A stretch of DNA of 64,000 bases from Niabella beijingensis (GCF_020034665.1 NZ_JAIQDI010000002.1:806001-870000); one strand, 5' to 3'; shown: positions 43,130 to 52,792, counted from the first letter of the stretch. The notes: generated from the sequence alone by a model not told the origin. Translations and numbers: made by a program.

Positions 43130-44608
43130 TTAGCCGGGAGCCTTACCGTATTTGAATAAAATATATCTGGCCGGATCGTTGCCAGGATTCAATGCCACTG
43201 TCTTTTCTGCAAACTCAAGGGCTTTCTTTTTATTATCCTGAAGAAAATAGCCCTGTGCCAGGTATTGATAGATTCGTTCTTCGTATTGTATAAATTCTTC
43301 GCTGTCTTTCATGTCAAGGCATTTTTTCAGGTAGGAGATGCCTGCTTCCAAATGCAGCTTTTTTTCGACCCCGAATCTACCTGCATTGAAATAATTACCG
43401 ATGTATTTTATTGTTTTCGCGGCATGAAGCAGTATGTTCCATGCTTTATCCGGGTCGGCGGTATAGATCTTGAACGCCAGGTTACGGGAGGCCATTTCAA
43501 TATTGTACTGGTTTTGTACGGCCGGTTTTGTTTGTTCATCTTCAGCAGCTTGTTTGATCGCTTGCTGATACAGGGCTTCTGCCTTGCTTTTCCATCCCTC
43601 GGCAAGACAAACAGACGCGATATTGCAATAATCCAGACCGGCACCGCCCAGCATTTTTTGAAACGGGAAATAATTGCTGAATGTGTTGAACGCTTTTTCG
43701 TCGCGGTTTTTTGCAGCCAGTTTATAAAAATACCACGAGGTTTCGGGGTATTTCGGGATGTCAATACCGAATACATCATTCAGGTCTTTCTGCACTTCGT
43801 TAAAATATTCGAGCGCATTTACCACACTGTCCCTGTCCTGGAAATTGGTGACAGAGTTGAAAATATGCCAGAGCGCCGCCTCCATTTTGTTCGGTACGAT
43901 GCTCATGTGGTGCGAACCTGCTGCTATCTCTGATTTAAAAATAAACCGGGTACTGTCCAGTATCTTTACTTTATCGGCGATTTCACTTACATAGTCCTTT
44001 CTTCTTTTTATATCCTCTGCTCCCACGGCCAGATATACAAAAGCCTTATTGTTGTTATAGTACCGGGCAATGGAATCGGAGATGGAATAAACCGGTTTGG
44101 TCTCGTCGTTCCAGTACCGTTCGGGAGCGAACAATATATAACCCTTAAACAGTCCGGGATGGTGAAGCATCAGGTAATTCCCGTAAACGGCGCTGTAGGA
44201 ATGGCCCATAAAGGCTTTGTATACCGATGCCCCGAATTCTTTTTCCACGTCGGGAATGATCCGGGTGGTCCATTCCTTTAAAAAGGTCATCCCTTTTGGA
44301 TTGGGTTTGCCGGTTAAAAAATTAAAATCGATAAGTTTTCTTCCGCTGATGATGCCAACAACGATGGTGCCGGGGATGCTTTTTTGTTTCATTGCAAAAG
44401 AGGCACAGCCAAACAGGATGCCGTCTTCTGTGTCCTCAACGGTGTAAATGGCGGTATGTTTTGCATTCTTATCAAAACGTTCCGGAAGCCATACGCGGTA
44501 ACGGATGCTATCGTTCAGTTCAGAGGCATAAATGCTTCTGGTAACAATGGTCTGCGCTTTTACAAATGATGTTGCAAAAAAGGCGGTTAAAAACAGGATC
44601 GGTTTCAT
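43130..44608 (-). CDS. Secreted alpha/beta hydrolase (esterase D type) with C-terminal TPR-like region, copy A
   Basis: A 492-residue exported protein with signal peptide (ending VKAQ). The N-terminal 260 residues are an esterase D-like alpha/beta hydrolase: RVWLPERFDKN, IYTVEDTE, nucleophile elbow FMGHSYSA (Ser in GHSYS), and His in AGSHHMS. The C-terminal 220 residues are helical and TPR-like (GYFLQDNKKKALEFAEKTVALNPGNDPARYILF). It is a diverged tandem copy of the gene just upstream (44676-46067), with the same domain order and a matching 5' region. Substrate unknown; related enzymes cleave siderophore or acyl esters. Confidence 0.85.
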   Translation of the reverse strand: MKPILFLTAFFATSFVKAQTIVTRSIYASELNDSIRYRVWLPERFDKNAKHTAIYTVEDTEDGILFGCASFAMKQKSIPGTIVVGIISGRKLIDFNFLTGKPNPKGMTFLKEWTTRIIPDVEKEFGASVYKAFMGHSYSAVYGNYLMLHHPGLFKGYILFAPERYWNDETKPVYSISDSIARYYNNNKAFVYLAVGAEDIKRRKDYVSEIADKVKILDSTRFIFKSEIAAGSHHMSIVPNKMEAALWHIFNSVTNFQDRDSVVNALEYFNEVQKDLNDVFGIDIPKYPETSWYFYKLAAKNRDEKAFNTFSNYFPFQKMLGGAGLDYCNIASVCLAEGWKSKAEALYQQAIKQAAEDEQTKPAVQNQYNIEMASRNLAFKIYTADPDKAWNILLHAAKTIKYIGNYFNAGRFGVEKKLHLEAGISYLKKCLDMKDSEEFIQYEERIYQYLAQGYFLQDNKKKALEFAEKTVALNPGNDPARYILFKYGKAPG

Positions 44609-44675
44609 GTGTAGGTTTGAACAACGAAATACCTGTTTTCGTACAGTTTGAAATTGTAGTTTTCGGCCAATCTGT

Positions 44676-46067
44676 CTATTGCTTCAGCTGTTCCAGCAGT
44701 TTTTTACCTTCCTCCAACGAATATTGCGTGCGGGATGGATCATAGTTGTTAATAAAATATTCTATGGCATTGAGCCCCTCTTTTTTCCGGATATTTTTGT
44801 CTGCGGCAATTTTTGCAATAAAATAACTGAATGAAAGTTGTAGTACAGGTGCCTGTTTTTCCCATTTTTTTGCAAAATCAATGGCCCGTGTACCATCGTT
44901 CATTTTGTAAGCCAGTAACTCAATCGGTCTTCTGAAATAAAAGAAATGCCCCTTATAGGTATGGGGATCGGTCAGGTATTTTACCCAGTATTCAAGGGCG
45001 ATGTTGTATTCATGGATCCTTTCATACAACTGGGCGGCTGATGAGTTGAACTGGTCATTCTCTGGCGGCAATTTTGACATATAGTTCAGATAATTTGCAG
45101 CCTGTTCCTTATTAGTGATGATCGCAAAGGCAAGGCTGAGTACTCCGGAGCGGGAGGGTTTCACATCCACATTATAAATATCGGCCACCGCCGAAGTATA
45201 AAGTTCGATGATTTTTTCAGGATCAGCCCCGGTCTTTTTTAATGAATCGATCAATGGCCGGTTCCAGTCGTTTGGCTGATAATAATCCGAAAATACGAAT
45301 GTAATGCCGCCCGAAAGGCCAATACCTCCCACACCAAAATGTTCCGCCTCAAACAATTCCTGTTTTGTTTTTAAATGGGCGTTGTGATTCAGGCGGAACA
45401 GGCTGTCCAGCGCCTGCCCCGACCGGATCCTGGATGTAGCATCCCGGGTTCCTGAAGCAACATAATAATAAATATTACTGGTAAATTGCTGGTTCATGAA
45501 GTCCCTGAATTCGCCCAACTGATCTCCAAACAGATTTTGACTCAGGCAAATGACGCCGCGGAAAGCAGCAGGATAGGTGGTGAGTACTTTTTGGGCAAAG
45601 CTGGCACCGTCAGAATGGCCCACCAGTATATTGAAGCCGGAGGCCGCATAATGCTGTGTTATAAACTCCCGTAATTCAGTAACAATGTATGCTGAAAATT
45701 TTTTACTGGTCTCGCTGAACGCACCGATCTTAAAATTAAGACTGACATCTTTTCCGCGGTCCGGACTGCTGATCCCTACCACTATGGATGGAGGTATGAT
45801 ATTAAAGCTTGTCAGTTTTCTTACCTCCTGTACTGTTGGTTCAAACATCCAGCTTTCATCCAGCACATAGAGGACGGGATATTTTTCATTCTTCTTAAAG
45901 TTGGGGGGCAAATACACTTTGATCGTCCGGTCTTCGTTAAGAAGTGATGAATGCAGGGTATCTTTCCGGTAAGCAATAACGATACTGTCCGTTGCAGAGT
46001 TTACTGTTGCTTGGGCCGGGCTGCTTCCGGTCATGAGTACCAGCAGCAATGCAGATAATATTTTCAT
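44676..46067 (-). CDS. Secreted alpha/beta hydrolase (esterase D type) with C-terminal TPR-like region, copy B
   Basis: A 463-residue exported protein. The ATG at 46067 is chosen because the signal peptide (MKILSALLLVLMTG, ending SPAQA) starts there; a longer frame to 46172 runs into the AraC gene. Motifs: KVYLPPNFKKNEKYPVLYVLDES, nucleophile elbow LVGHSDGASF, and His in FEAEHFGVG. The C-terminal half is helical and TPR-like, ending YSLEEGKKLLEQLK. It has an AraC regulator gene 55 bp upstream and its paralogue downstream. The order AraC-B-A, on one strand, suggests one regulon. Confidence 0.87.
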   Translation of the reverse strand: MKILSALLLVLMTGSSPAQATVNSATDSIVIAYRKDTLHSSLLNEDRTIKVYLPPNFKKNEKYPVLYVLDESWMFEPTVQEVRKLTSFNIIPPSIVVGISSPDRGKDVSLNFKIGAFSETSKKFSAYIVTELREFITQHYAASGFNILVGHSDGASFAQKVLTTYPAAFRGVICLSQNLFGDQLGEFRDFMNQQFTSNIYYYVASGTRDATSRIRSGQALDSLFRLNHNAHLKTKQELFEAEHFGVGGIGLSGGITFVFSDYYQPNDWNRPLIDSLKKTGADPEKIIELYTSAVADIYNVDVKPSRSGVLSLAFAIITNKEQAANYLNYMSKLPPENDQFNSSAAQLYERIHEYNIALEYWVKYLTDPHTYKGHFFYFRRPIELLAYKMNDGTRAIDFAKKWEKQAPVLQLSFSYFIAKIAADKNIRKKEGLNAIEYFINNYDPSRTQYSLEEGKKLLEQLKQ

Positions 46068-46085
46068 TCTGGCGATTTTAACAAC

Positions 46086-46109
46086 AAAATACGTATGTTT
46101 TCGTATTTT
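46086..46109. promoter_or_regulatory. 8-bp inverted repeat upstream of esterase copy B
   Basis: AAAATACG (46086-46093) and CGTATTTT (46102-46109) are perfect inverted copies around 8 bp. A related but less symmetric element precedes copy A at about 44624-44645. It may be an operator for the adjacent AraC protein. Confidence 0.45.
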
Positions 46110-46122
46110 TAAATTGTACTTT

Positions 46123-46986
46123 TCAGCCAAAATCGATAGTCTTTTCAAGGAATTCAAAGATGACATTGTCATCGGCCAGTTTGGCGATGGCTTTATAAAG
46201 GTTTTTGGGACTTTTACCGGTCAGTTTTTTGTACATTTTTATATAATAGGCCTGATCATAGTAGTTGCTTTCATAACTGATGTCGGTAAGCCGTTTGAAT
46301 TTTTCCTTTATTACTTTATTTTCCAATGATTGACGGAAACGGGCTATTTTTCTGTATCCTACAGGTGCAATGCCCACATAGTTTTTGAACAGACGGTTAA
46401 AGCTTCGTTCTGCGATATTTAAAACAGCCGCTGTTTCACTGATGGTTTTTTCATTAGTGAAGTCACCCAGTATATCAATGGCGGTATACAACAACGGCTC
46501 TTTCTCATATGGACGACAGATATCCAGCAAAAAATCTTCTGTGGTCTGAGTGCGTTTGTTTATGTCTGCGGTGGTATACAATTTTTGAAGAAAAACCTGG
46601 TATTCCGGTAATGAATCCCATCCGGTAAAAATATTCGTAAAGCCCCGTACGGCATGCTGCAGTGGTTCATTTATAAATGCGTTGAGGCCGGCGGGTTTAA
46701 AAGCAATAGTCAGTTTGTCAATATTCCCGTTCCACTCCACCTGCAGCGGGGCCTCCCGCATACCGTTAACAATAGCAGTAATACCCGCTGCAGCGCTTTC
46801 CCTGATCTGTACTTTTTCTTTTTCAATTGATACCGTCACATTCCTGTGAATGTTAACCGGCATTGTGGTATTCGGAAAAGAATAATAACGACTGTAGTGT
46901 GCCGGGCTGTCCGTTTTTACAAAATAATAATACTGAATGTATTTTTTCAGTAATGGATGGTTCGGGTATCGCGCTTCAAATTTCAT
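46123..46986 (-). CDS. AraC-family transcriptional regulator (esterase cluster)
   Basis: A 287-residue regulator. The N-terminal 170 residues (YPNHPLLKKYIQYYYFVKTD...) are of the AraC sub-type with an unusual sensor domain rather than a plain cupin. The HTH half begins near 180 (AAVLNIAERSFNRLFKNYVGIAPVGYRKIARFRQSL) and ends with YDQAYYIKMYKKLTGKSPKNLYK, the second HTH. It overlaps the fmt stop by 4 bp (ATGA), so it is coupled to fmt. It probably controls the esterase genes just downstream. Confidence 0.88.
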   Translation of the reverse strand: MKFEARYPNHPLLKKYIQYYYFVKTDSPAHYSRYYSFPNTTMPVNIHRNVTVSIEKEKVQIRESAAAGITAIVNGMREAPLQVEWNGNIDKLTIAFKPAGLNAFINEPLQHAVRGFTNIFTGWDSLPEYQVFLQKLYTTADINKRTQTTEDFLLDICRPYEKEPLLYTAIDILGDFTNEKTISETAAVLNIAERSFNRLFKNYVGIAPVGYRKIARFRQSLENKVIKEKFKRLTDISYESNYYDQAYYIKMYKKLTGKSPKNLYKAIAKLADDNVIFEFLEKTIDFG

Positions 46987-47927
46987 ACGAACTGATACCC
47001 TCTAAGGAAATCGGCGATCTGCATGCGTTTTTTCCCTTCCAGTTGCAGCTCCTTTATTTCAAGATAACCATCCGTGCAGGCAAAACGCAGGAATGTTTTT
47101 CCATCTGTATGATAGCTGCCGGGCCTGATATCCGGATCCTCCATATGTTTGATAGCAGTGAAGACCTTTAGTTTTTTACCATTCAGATAGGTGAACGCAC
47201 CCGGATAAGGGGAAAGACCGCGTACCAGGTTGTAGATGGCCGTTACCGGCCGGTTAAAATCGATCAGACAGGTTTCGGTGAAGATCTTTGGCGCATGGTG
47301 TATCGCGCTTCCTTCGGGGAGCTGCTGGGGTATTTCTGTAATTGATCCATCCGCCAGGCGCTGCACCGTTTCTACGAGCAGGTCTGCACCGATTGCTTTC
47401 ATGGTATCATGAACGGTACCCGCAGTATCGGTTTCCGAAACCGGGAAGCGGGCCTGCAGCAGGATATTGCCGGTATCGATCTCGTGCTGTAGTTTGAAGG
47501 TAGTGACCCCCGTTTCCTTTTCGCCATTGATCACTGCCCAGTTGATGGGCGCGGCACCCCGGTACTGGGGCAGCAATGAACCATGCAGGTTGATGGTGCC
47601 CATGGGCGGCATATTCCACACGATCTCGGGAAGCATCCGGAATGCGACGCAGATCTGAAGATCGGCCTTCAGTTCCCCGAGCTCCTGCAGGAAATCAGGG
47701 TGTTTCAGCTTTTCCGGCTGTAGGATCTTCCAGCCTTTATCCAGCGCATATTTTTTTACCGCACTTTGCTGCAATTCCATCCCCCGGCCTGCGGGCTTGT
47801 CCGGAGCAGTAATAACCCCTGCAATGGTAGCCCCGGCCCGGGCAAGGGCATCCAGACTGGCCACCGCGAACTCCGGTGTTCCCATAAACACGATACGTAA
47901 ATTTCTTGCCTGTTCATTAAATATCAT
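46983..47927 (-). CDS. fmt: Methionyl-tRNA formyltransferase
   Basis: A 314-residue cytoplasmic enzyme that formylates initiator Met-tRNA using 10-formyl-tetrahydrofolate. N-terminal catalytic domain: LRIVFMGTPEFA, the loop GVITAPDKPAGRG, and the signature NLHGSLLPQYRGAAPINWAVINGEKETGVTTF with catalytic Asn/His/Asp around residues 108-145. The C-terminal OB-like tRNA-binding domain follows. Full length. It shares a 4-bp ATGA overlap with the AraC gene. Confidence 0.97.
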   Translation of the reverse strand: MIFNEQARNLRIVFMGTPEFAVASLDALARAGATIAGVITAPDKPAGRGMELQQSAVKKYALDKGWKILQPEKLKHPDFLQELGELKADLQICVAFRMLPEIVWNMPPMGTINLHGSLLPQYRGAAPINWAVINGEKETGVTTFKLQHEIDTGNILLQARFPVSETDTAGTVHDTMKAIGADLLVETVQRLADGSITEIPQQLPEGSAIHHAPKIFTETCLIDFNRPVTAIYNLVRGLSPYPGAFTYLNGKKLKVFTAIKHMEDPDIRPGSYHTDGKTFLRFACTDGYLEIKELQLEGKKRMQIADFLRGYQFV

Positions 47928-47931
47928 CCCG

Positions 47932-47939
47932 CAAAAATA
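47932..47939 (-). promoter_or_regulatory. Start-proximal -7 box (TATTTTTG) of fmt
   Basis: Exact TAnnTTTG on the minus strand, ending 4 nt before the fmt ATG at 47927. Confidence 0.5.
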
Positions 47940-48101
47940 ATGATGTAATCGAACATGGTAGCTTGTTTGCGGAATAACCTGTTTTTAAAAACGGATCCCT
48001 GTGCTATTTACAGAAGGTAACAGGCGCCGGCCCGGGATCCGGATATTTCATCCCGATAATAAAAATATCGGTGTAATTTTAACCAACTAAAATTCTATTT
48101 T

Positions 48102-48704
48102 ATGAAACAGCTGGTACTTTGTCTGCTCGTAGTAATGGCGAGCAGCTTTCTTACTCCCGTAACAACGGACCTTTCTCCCAAGGACAGGAAATTTGCTGTA
48201 GATTATTATATAAAAACAAAAGAGCGGCTATTGAAAGATGTGGGGCAACTGACCTCGGCACAACTGGCCTTTAAACCGGACAGCTCCCGCTGGTCGATCA
48301 CGCAGTGCATCGAACACATCGCTTTGGCGGAGGATGGCCTGTGGCAGTGGTGCATGCTTTCTTTAAAGAGCGATACCCTGAAAAAGCCGGAAACAGCGCC
48401 TACGAATGAACAGCTGATCGCCGGTGTTACCGACCGGACAAAAAAAGCACAGGCCCCCGAAATGCTGCAACCCAAAGACCAGTTCCCGGATGCAGCGGCT
48501 GCGCTGAAAGCTTTTGTTGAAAGAAGAGACTCCACCATACAATACCTGAAAGGCACAACTGATCCGCTAAAGGAGCATTTTATGCCAACACCCGCCGGAA
48601 CGATTGATGTCTTCCAGGGCTTGCTGCTGCTGGCAGCACACAGCGAACGGCACACACTGCAGATAGAAGAGGTGATGAAAAGCCCCGGCTTTCCTTCCCG
48701 GTAA
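48102..48704 (+). CDS. DinB-like family protein, exported
   Basis: A 200-residue protein with an N-terminal signal segment (MKQLVLCLLVVMASSFLTP). The DinB-like four-helix bundle is indicated by SRWSITQCIEHIALAEDGLW (His in an EHI motif), and LLAAHSERHTLQIEEVMK at the end, giving the metal-binding His set. DinB/YfiT proteins are metal-dependent, some acting as thiol transferases; the role of exported members is unknown. Standalone gene divergent from fmt. Confidence 0.82.
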   Translation: MKQLVLCLLVVMASSFLTPVTTDLSPKDRKFAVDYYIKTKERLLKDVGQLTSAQLAFKPDSSRWSITQCIEHIALAEDGLWQWCMLSLKSDTLKKPETAPTNEQLIAGVTDRTKKAQAPEMLQPKDQFPDAAAALKAFVERRDSTIQYLKGTTDPLKEHFMPTPAGTIDVFQGLLLLAAHSERHTLQIEEVMKSPGFPSR

Positions 48705-48803
48705 CGCATTTGCCCGGATTTGGGAAGGATTTCAAATTGTGGGGTCTGCCTAAAAATGGTTACCTTGCCCGCAAATAAGATTATTCATTATTAAATTCAT
48801 TCA

Positions 48804-49259
48804 ATGCAACAAGCAAAAAAAGGCGATAAGGTAAAAGTGCACTATCACGGCAAACTGACTACCGGAGAAACCTTCGATTCTTCAGAAGGCCGGGATCCGC
48901 TGCCGTTTGAGATCGGAAGCGGCATGGTTATCAAAGGGTTTGATGATGGTGTTACCGGGATGGCTGTTGGGGATAAAAAGACCATTACCATACCGGCTGA
49001 AGAAGCCTATGGCCCGGTGAACCCTGACATGATCATTGAGATGCCGAAAGACCGCCTGCCGCAGGATATGGAAGTTGAAGTGGGCATGCCATTGGTGATG
49101 AGCGATCCGCAGGGACAGCAATTCCAGGTTACTGTAAAAGAAATTACAGATGATAAGATCGTTCTGGATGCCAACCATCCCCTGGCGGGCAAGGACCTGG
49201 TATTCGACCTGGAGCTGGTTGAGATCGAAGGCGGCAGTCCGCTGATCATTATGCCTTAA
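48804..49259 (+). CDS. FKBP-type peptidyl-prolyl isomerase, SlyD-like
   Basis: A 151-residue cytoplasmic protein without a signal peptide. FKBP core: [43 protein letters not shown] and the C-terminal strand [18 protein letters not shown]. Between lies the insert-in-flap chaperone domain (residues about 70-130), the hallmark of SlyD. The His/Cys-rich metal tail of E. coli SlyD is absent. The likely role is proline isomerisation and holdase activity. A terminator follows. Confidence 0.93.
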   Translation: MQQAKKGDKVKVHYHGKLTTGETFDSSEGRDPLPFEIGSGMVIKGFDDGVTGMAVGDKKTITIPAEEAYGPVNPDMIIEMPKDRLPQDMEVEVGMPLVMSDPQGQQFQVTVKEITDDKIVLDANHPLAGKDLVFDLELVEIEGGSPLIIMP

Positions 49260-49282
49260 TTTTGTCTGGTAAATAAATTTTG

Positions 49283-49311
49283 TAAAAAGCAGCTTTCAGG
49301 AGCTGCTTTTA
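49283..49311 (+). terminator. Intrinsic terminator after the SlyD-like gene
   Basis: AAAAGCAGCT (49285-49294) pairs with AGCTGCTTTT (49301-49310) around a 6-nt loop, leaving a T run. Confidence 0.85.
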
Positions 49312-49403
49312 TAGTTAAGTTTTTATTTTGATGATACTTTGTAAAATATTACTACTGCTGCAATTGTGAGCCGGTATGATATTTTAAAATAAAGATAAAA
49401 AAG

Positions 49404-50657
49404 ATGGACACAACTTATGATTTTACCGTTGCCGAACGCTTTCTGCGCTATGTCACTGTTGATACCCAAAGCGATCCCCTGTCGGATACTGTGCCTTCCA
49501 CAAGCAAGCAAAAAACATTAAGTAAAATTCTGGTAAAAGAGCTTAAGAAGATTGGGATAGAATATGTTGAACTGGATAAATTTGGTTATGTGTATGCCAC
49601 GATACCGGCCAATTCACAAAAAAAGGTACCGGTGATCTGCTTTTGCAGTCATGTGGATACATCATCAGATTGCCCGGGAACCGGAGTAAAACCTGTTGTG
49701 CACTACAATTACGATGGAAAGGATATGGTGCTGCCGGATGATCCGGAACAGATCATACGGCCCGGTGACCATCCTTACCTGAAAACCAAAAAAGGGGAAG
49801 ATATCATTACGGCTTCCGGTACCACACTTCTCGGAGCCGATGACAAAGCGGGCGTCGCCATCATTATGGACCTGGCCAACTACCTGGTAACACATCCGGA
49901 AGTAAAGCACGGCACCATCCGCATCCTGTTCACCCCGGATGAAGAGATCGGACGGGGCGTGGATCATGTGGATCTGAAAAAGCTGGGCGCGGATTTCGGG
50001 TACACACTGGATGGCGGAGAACGGGGCAGCTATACCGATGAAACATTCAGCGCGAATGGCGTAACCGTTACTTTTTTGGGAAACAGCATCCACCCGGGCT
50101 ATGCCAAGGATAAACTGATCAATGCGATCAAGATCGCGGGAACTTTCCTGGATCTTTTGCCGCGGGATGGCTTTAGTCCCGAGACCACGGAAGACCGGGA
50201 AGGCTTTGTGCACCCGGTTCATATGGAGGGCACTGCTGAAAAAGCCACAGTCAGCTTTATCATCAGGGATTTTGATACCTCCCGGCTGAAACTGCATGAA
50301 GCCCGGCTGGAGCAATTCGCAAAGCAGGCTGCAGGCAGGTACTCCGGCAGCCGATATGAATTTGAGAGCAGGGAGCAATACCGGAATATGAAGGAGATCG
50401 TGGATCAGCATCCGGAGGTAGGGGAGTATGTGAAAATTGCGATGGAGCGGAGTGGAGTTGCGTTTAAAAAGAGCAGTGCACGCGGAGGCACAGACGGTTC
50501 GCGGCTGTCTTTTATGGGAGTGCCTTTTCCGGATATTTTTACCGGGGAAATGGCCTTCCACGGCAAACAGGAATATGTCAGCATCCAGGATATGCAAAAA
50601 TCGGTGGAAACCTTAATCAATCTGGTGCAGGTATGGGAAGAGAAAACGGCGCATTAA
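49404..50657 (+). CDS. pepT: Tripeptide aminopeptidase (peptidase T)
   Basis: A 417-residue cytoplasmic M20B zinc peptidase that removes the N-terminal residue from tripeptides. Ligands and signature: ICFCSHVDTSSD (first His-Asp), LLGADDKAGVAI (bridging Asp), FTPDEEIGRGVD (catalytic Glu pair), YTLDGGERG (Asp), and MAFHGKQEYVS (His). The length is normal. Its stop TAA overlaps the stop of the convergent cyclase gene by four bases. The start ATG follows an AT-rich gap with no clear Shine-Dalgarno. Confidence 0.96.
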   Translation: MDTTYDFTVAERFLRYVTVDTQSDPLSDTVPSTSKQKTLSKILVKELKKIGIEYVELDKFGYVYATIPANSQKKVPVICFCSHVDTSSDCPGTGVKPVVHYNYDGKDMVLPDDPEQIIRPGDHPYLKTKKGEDIITASGTTLLGADDKAGVAIIMDLANYLVTHPEVKHGTIRILFTPDEEIGRGVDHVDLKKLGADFGYTLDGGERGSYTDETFSANGVTVTFLGNSIHPGYAKDKLINAIKIAGTFLDLLPRDGFSPETTEDREGFVHPVHMEGTAEKATVSFIIRDFDTSRLKLHEARLEQFAKQAAGRYSGSRYEFESREQYRNMKEIVDQHPEVGEYVKIAMERSGVAFKKSSARGGTDGSRLSFMGVPFPDIFTGEMAFHGKQEYVSIQDMQKSVETLINLVQVWEEKTAH

Positions 50658-51742
50658 GGATGCATCAGTGCATTTAATAAAAGCCGTTGCTCCTTTCCTC
50701 TCAGCAACAGTGCCCCCAGTGGTTTGGTAATAAACTGGGCAGCTGCGGGTATCCGAAGCAACACGTCAGCGGATGCTATAAATTCTTCCTGCAGCTCGCT
50801 GCATTTATTCAGGATCCGTGAGGTGGTATTCAGTACATCACCCGAGTAAGTGATGTCCCGTTTATAAACCCCAACTTCCCCGGCAATAACATTGCCGCAG
50901 TGTATACCGGCTTTAAACGAGGGCAGCAGGCCATATTTTTTCAGGTAGTGCGGTTCCTTTTTCCGCAGGTGATTTTTCATGTCATAAAAGCATTTCAGAC
51001 ACCGGGCATTTTTTAATCCCTCTTCATAATTCCAGGCGATCACGATTTCATCGCCCACATACTGATAGATCATGCCCTGACTGTCGAGAATGGGTGGGGT
51101 AAGATCGGCAAAGAAATCCTTCAGCAGCGCATGATAGCGCTCATTGCCCAGCTGTTCGGCAATAGTAGTGGATGCATTGATATCGAGAAACATGAAAATA
51201 CGCTGCTCTTTCTTCGGTGTATTGTATTTGCCACGGATGATGTTCCAGAAATTATTTTGTCCGAACTTATAATTGATCTGCAGCAGCAGCTGGGTAATGC
51301 CTACAATAAAAGACCATACCAACGCATTTTTCAACGGCGTGGGGTCGTTGAAAAATTGCCGGAGGGCAAGCCTGCTTTCCGGATGACCCAGCGGTTGGCC
51401 CGTCTGTAACGGTACCTGTATAACGGCAACAACAACCGTAACCAGCATGATGATAACAGGAAAAGAAATACAAACCGCCGCCAGTGTATAGCCGTAAGGT
51501 TTGTCCTGGTACCTGACATTAATAAAGAACACCAGCAGACTGCCTCCGAGCAAAGCGCCTACAAAACCGCCGATCAGATTCCGGACGAGCGCTGTGGTAA
51601 ATGTATAGTGCGCCGCGGGTCCCGCTGAAAGGGCCGAATGAAGGATAAGGTAGTCGTAAAGCGTGATAAAAAAGCCAACGATCAGCCACCCGCAGGTGAT
51701 GATGAAGAGTTGTCTGAATTTTAAACTGTTCCTTGTACGCAT
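50654..51742 (-). CDS. Membrane class III adenylate/guanylate cyclase
   Basis: A 362-residue protein with four predicted membrane helices (about 12-32, 52-74, 85-108 and 138-155), then a cyclase homology domain (about 182-340). Both metal-binding aspartates are present: Asp187 (FLDINAS) and Asp231 (YVGDEIV). FKAGIHCGNVIAGEVG is the typical core, and the partner strand reads DITYSGDVLNTTSRI with conserved Asn and Arg. This is a likely active cNMP producer with a membrane sensor. It converges with pepT, sharing four bases at the stops. Nucleotide specificity cannot be settled by eye. Confidence 0.88.
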   Translation of the reverse strand: MRTRNSLKFRQLFIITCGWLIVGFFITLYDYLILHSALSAGPAAHYTFTTALVRNLIGGFVGALLGGSLLVFFINVRYQDKPYGYTLAAVCISFPVIIMLVTVVVAVIQVPLQTGQPLGHPESRLALRQFFNDPTPLKNALVWSFIVGITQLLLQINYKFGQNNFWNIIRGKYNTPKKEQRIFMFLDINASTTIAEQLGNERYHALLKDFFADLTPPILDSQGMIYQYVGDEIVIAWNYEEGLKNARCLKCFYDMKNHLRKKEPHYLKKYGLLPSFKAGIHCGNVIAGEVGVYKRDITYSGDVLNTTSRILNKCSELQEEFIASADVLLRIPAAAQFITKPLGALLLRGKEQRLLLNALMHP

Positions 51743-51841
51743 AATGCCGGGCTTTTAAAAGGTTTCCTCCCGGACCGGGGAGGCAAAAAGCATTATCTCA
51801 CATATAGGTTAATCCTTACCTTTATAAAAATAATTATTGTT

Positions 51842-52792
51842 ATGGAAATCATTGCAAACTTTTGGTGGGTGCTGGTGCTTTTGCTGGTAGTGCTCAGCGG
51901 ATTGTTTACCATCAACCAGGGCTATATAGGGGTGATCACCATGTTTGGAAAATACCGCCGTGTGGTAAGACCGGGCTTGAATATAAAGATCCCATTTATT
52001 GAAAGGGTATACCGGAAGGTGTCTGTACAGAACCGGTCGGTGGAGCTGGAGTTCCAGGCAGTGACCCAGGATCAGGCGAATGTGTATTTCAAAAGTATGT
52101 TGTTATACGCGGTGCAGAACGAATTGGAGGAAACCGTGAAAAAGGTGGCGTTTAAATTCATTGATGAGCGGAACCTGATGCAGGCATTGGTGCGGACCAT
52201 TGAAGGCAATATCCGTGCTTTTGTTGCGACCAAAAAACAGGCCGAGGTGCTGGGGCTGCGCCGCGAGATCGTACAGTACGTGAAAGTAGAAATTGATCAT
52301 ACCCTGGAAGAAGAGTGGGGCTATCACCTCCTGGATCTGCAGATCAACGACATCACCTTTGATAAAATGATCCTGGATTCCATGAGCAAGGTGGTGGCCA
52401 GTAATAACCTGAAAGCTGCTGCGGAGAATGAGGGCCAGGCATTGCTGATCACCAAGACCAAATCGGCCGAGGCCGAGGGAAATGCGATCAAGATCAGCGC
52501 GGAAGCAGAGCGGGAAGCAGCCCGGCTGAGAGGACAGGGGATCGCCCTGTTCCGGGAAGAGGTGGCAAAAGGGGTGTCGTCGGCCGCAGTGGAACTGCGC
52601 CAGGCCAACCTGGATACCAATTTTATTTTATTCAGCATGTGGACCGAAGCGATCAAAAACTTCGCCGAATACGGAAAGGGGAACGTTATTTTCCTGGACG
52701 GAAGCACCGAGGGCATGGAGCATACCATGAAGCAATTTCAAGGGATGATGATGCGGCCTTCGGGAACAGACGCGCTTAAAAAAGAAAACTAG
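51842..52792 (+). CDS. SPFH/Band 7 membrane protein (prohibitin/stomatin-like)
   Basis: A 316-residue protein. N-terminal membrane helix (about 5-22), then the SPFH domain (MFGKYRRVVRPGLNIKIPFIERVYRKVSVQNRS...) to about 190 and a coiled Ala/Glu-rich part (AAAENEGQALLITKTKSAEAEGNAIKISAEAEREAARLRGQG). Such proteins make membrane scaffolds or microdomains that regulate proteases. Standalone; it converges on prmC with 16 bp between. Confidence 0.93.
   Translation: MEIIANFWWVLVLLLVVLSGLFTINQGYIGVITMFGKYRRVVRPGLNIKIPFIERVYRKVSVQNRSVELEFQAVTQDQANVYFKSMLLYAVQNELEETVKKVAFKFIDERNLMQALVRTIEGNIRAFVATKKQAEVLGLRREIVQYVKVEIDHTLEEEWGYHLLDLQINDITFDKMILDSMSKVVASNNLKAAAENEGQALLITKTKSAEAEGNAIKISAEAEREAARLRGQGIALFREEVAKGVSSAAVELRQANLDTNFILFSMWTEAIKNFAEYGKGNVIFLDGSTEGMEHTMKQFQGMMMRPSGTDALKKEN

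Noticed and set aside
46068..46172. N-terminal extension of esterase copy B
   Set aside because: It overlaps the end of the AraC gene and precedes an evident signal peptide that starts at 46067.
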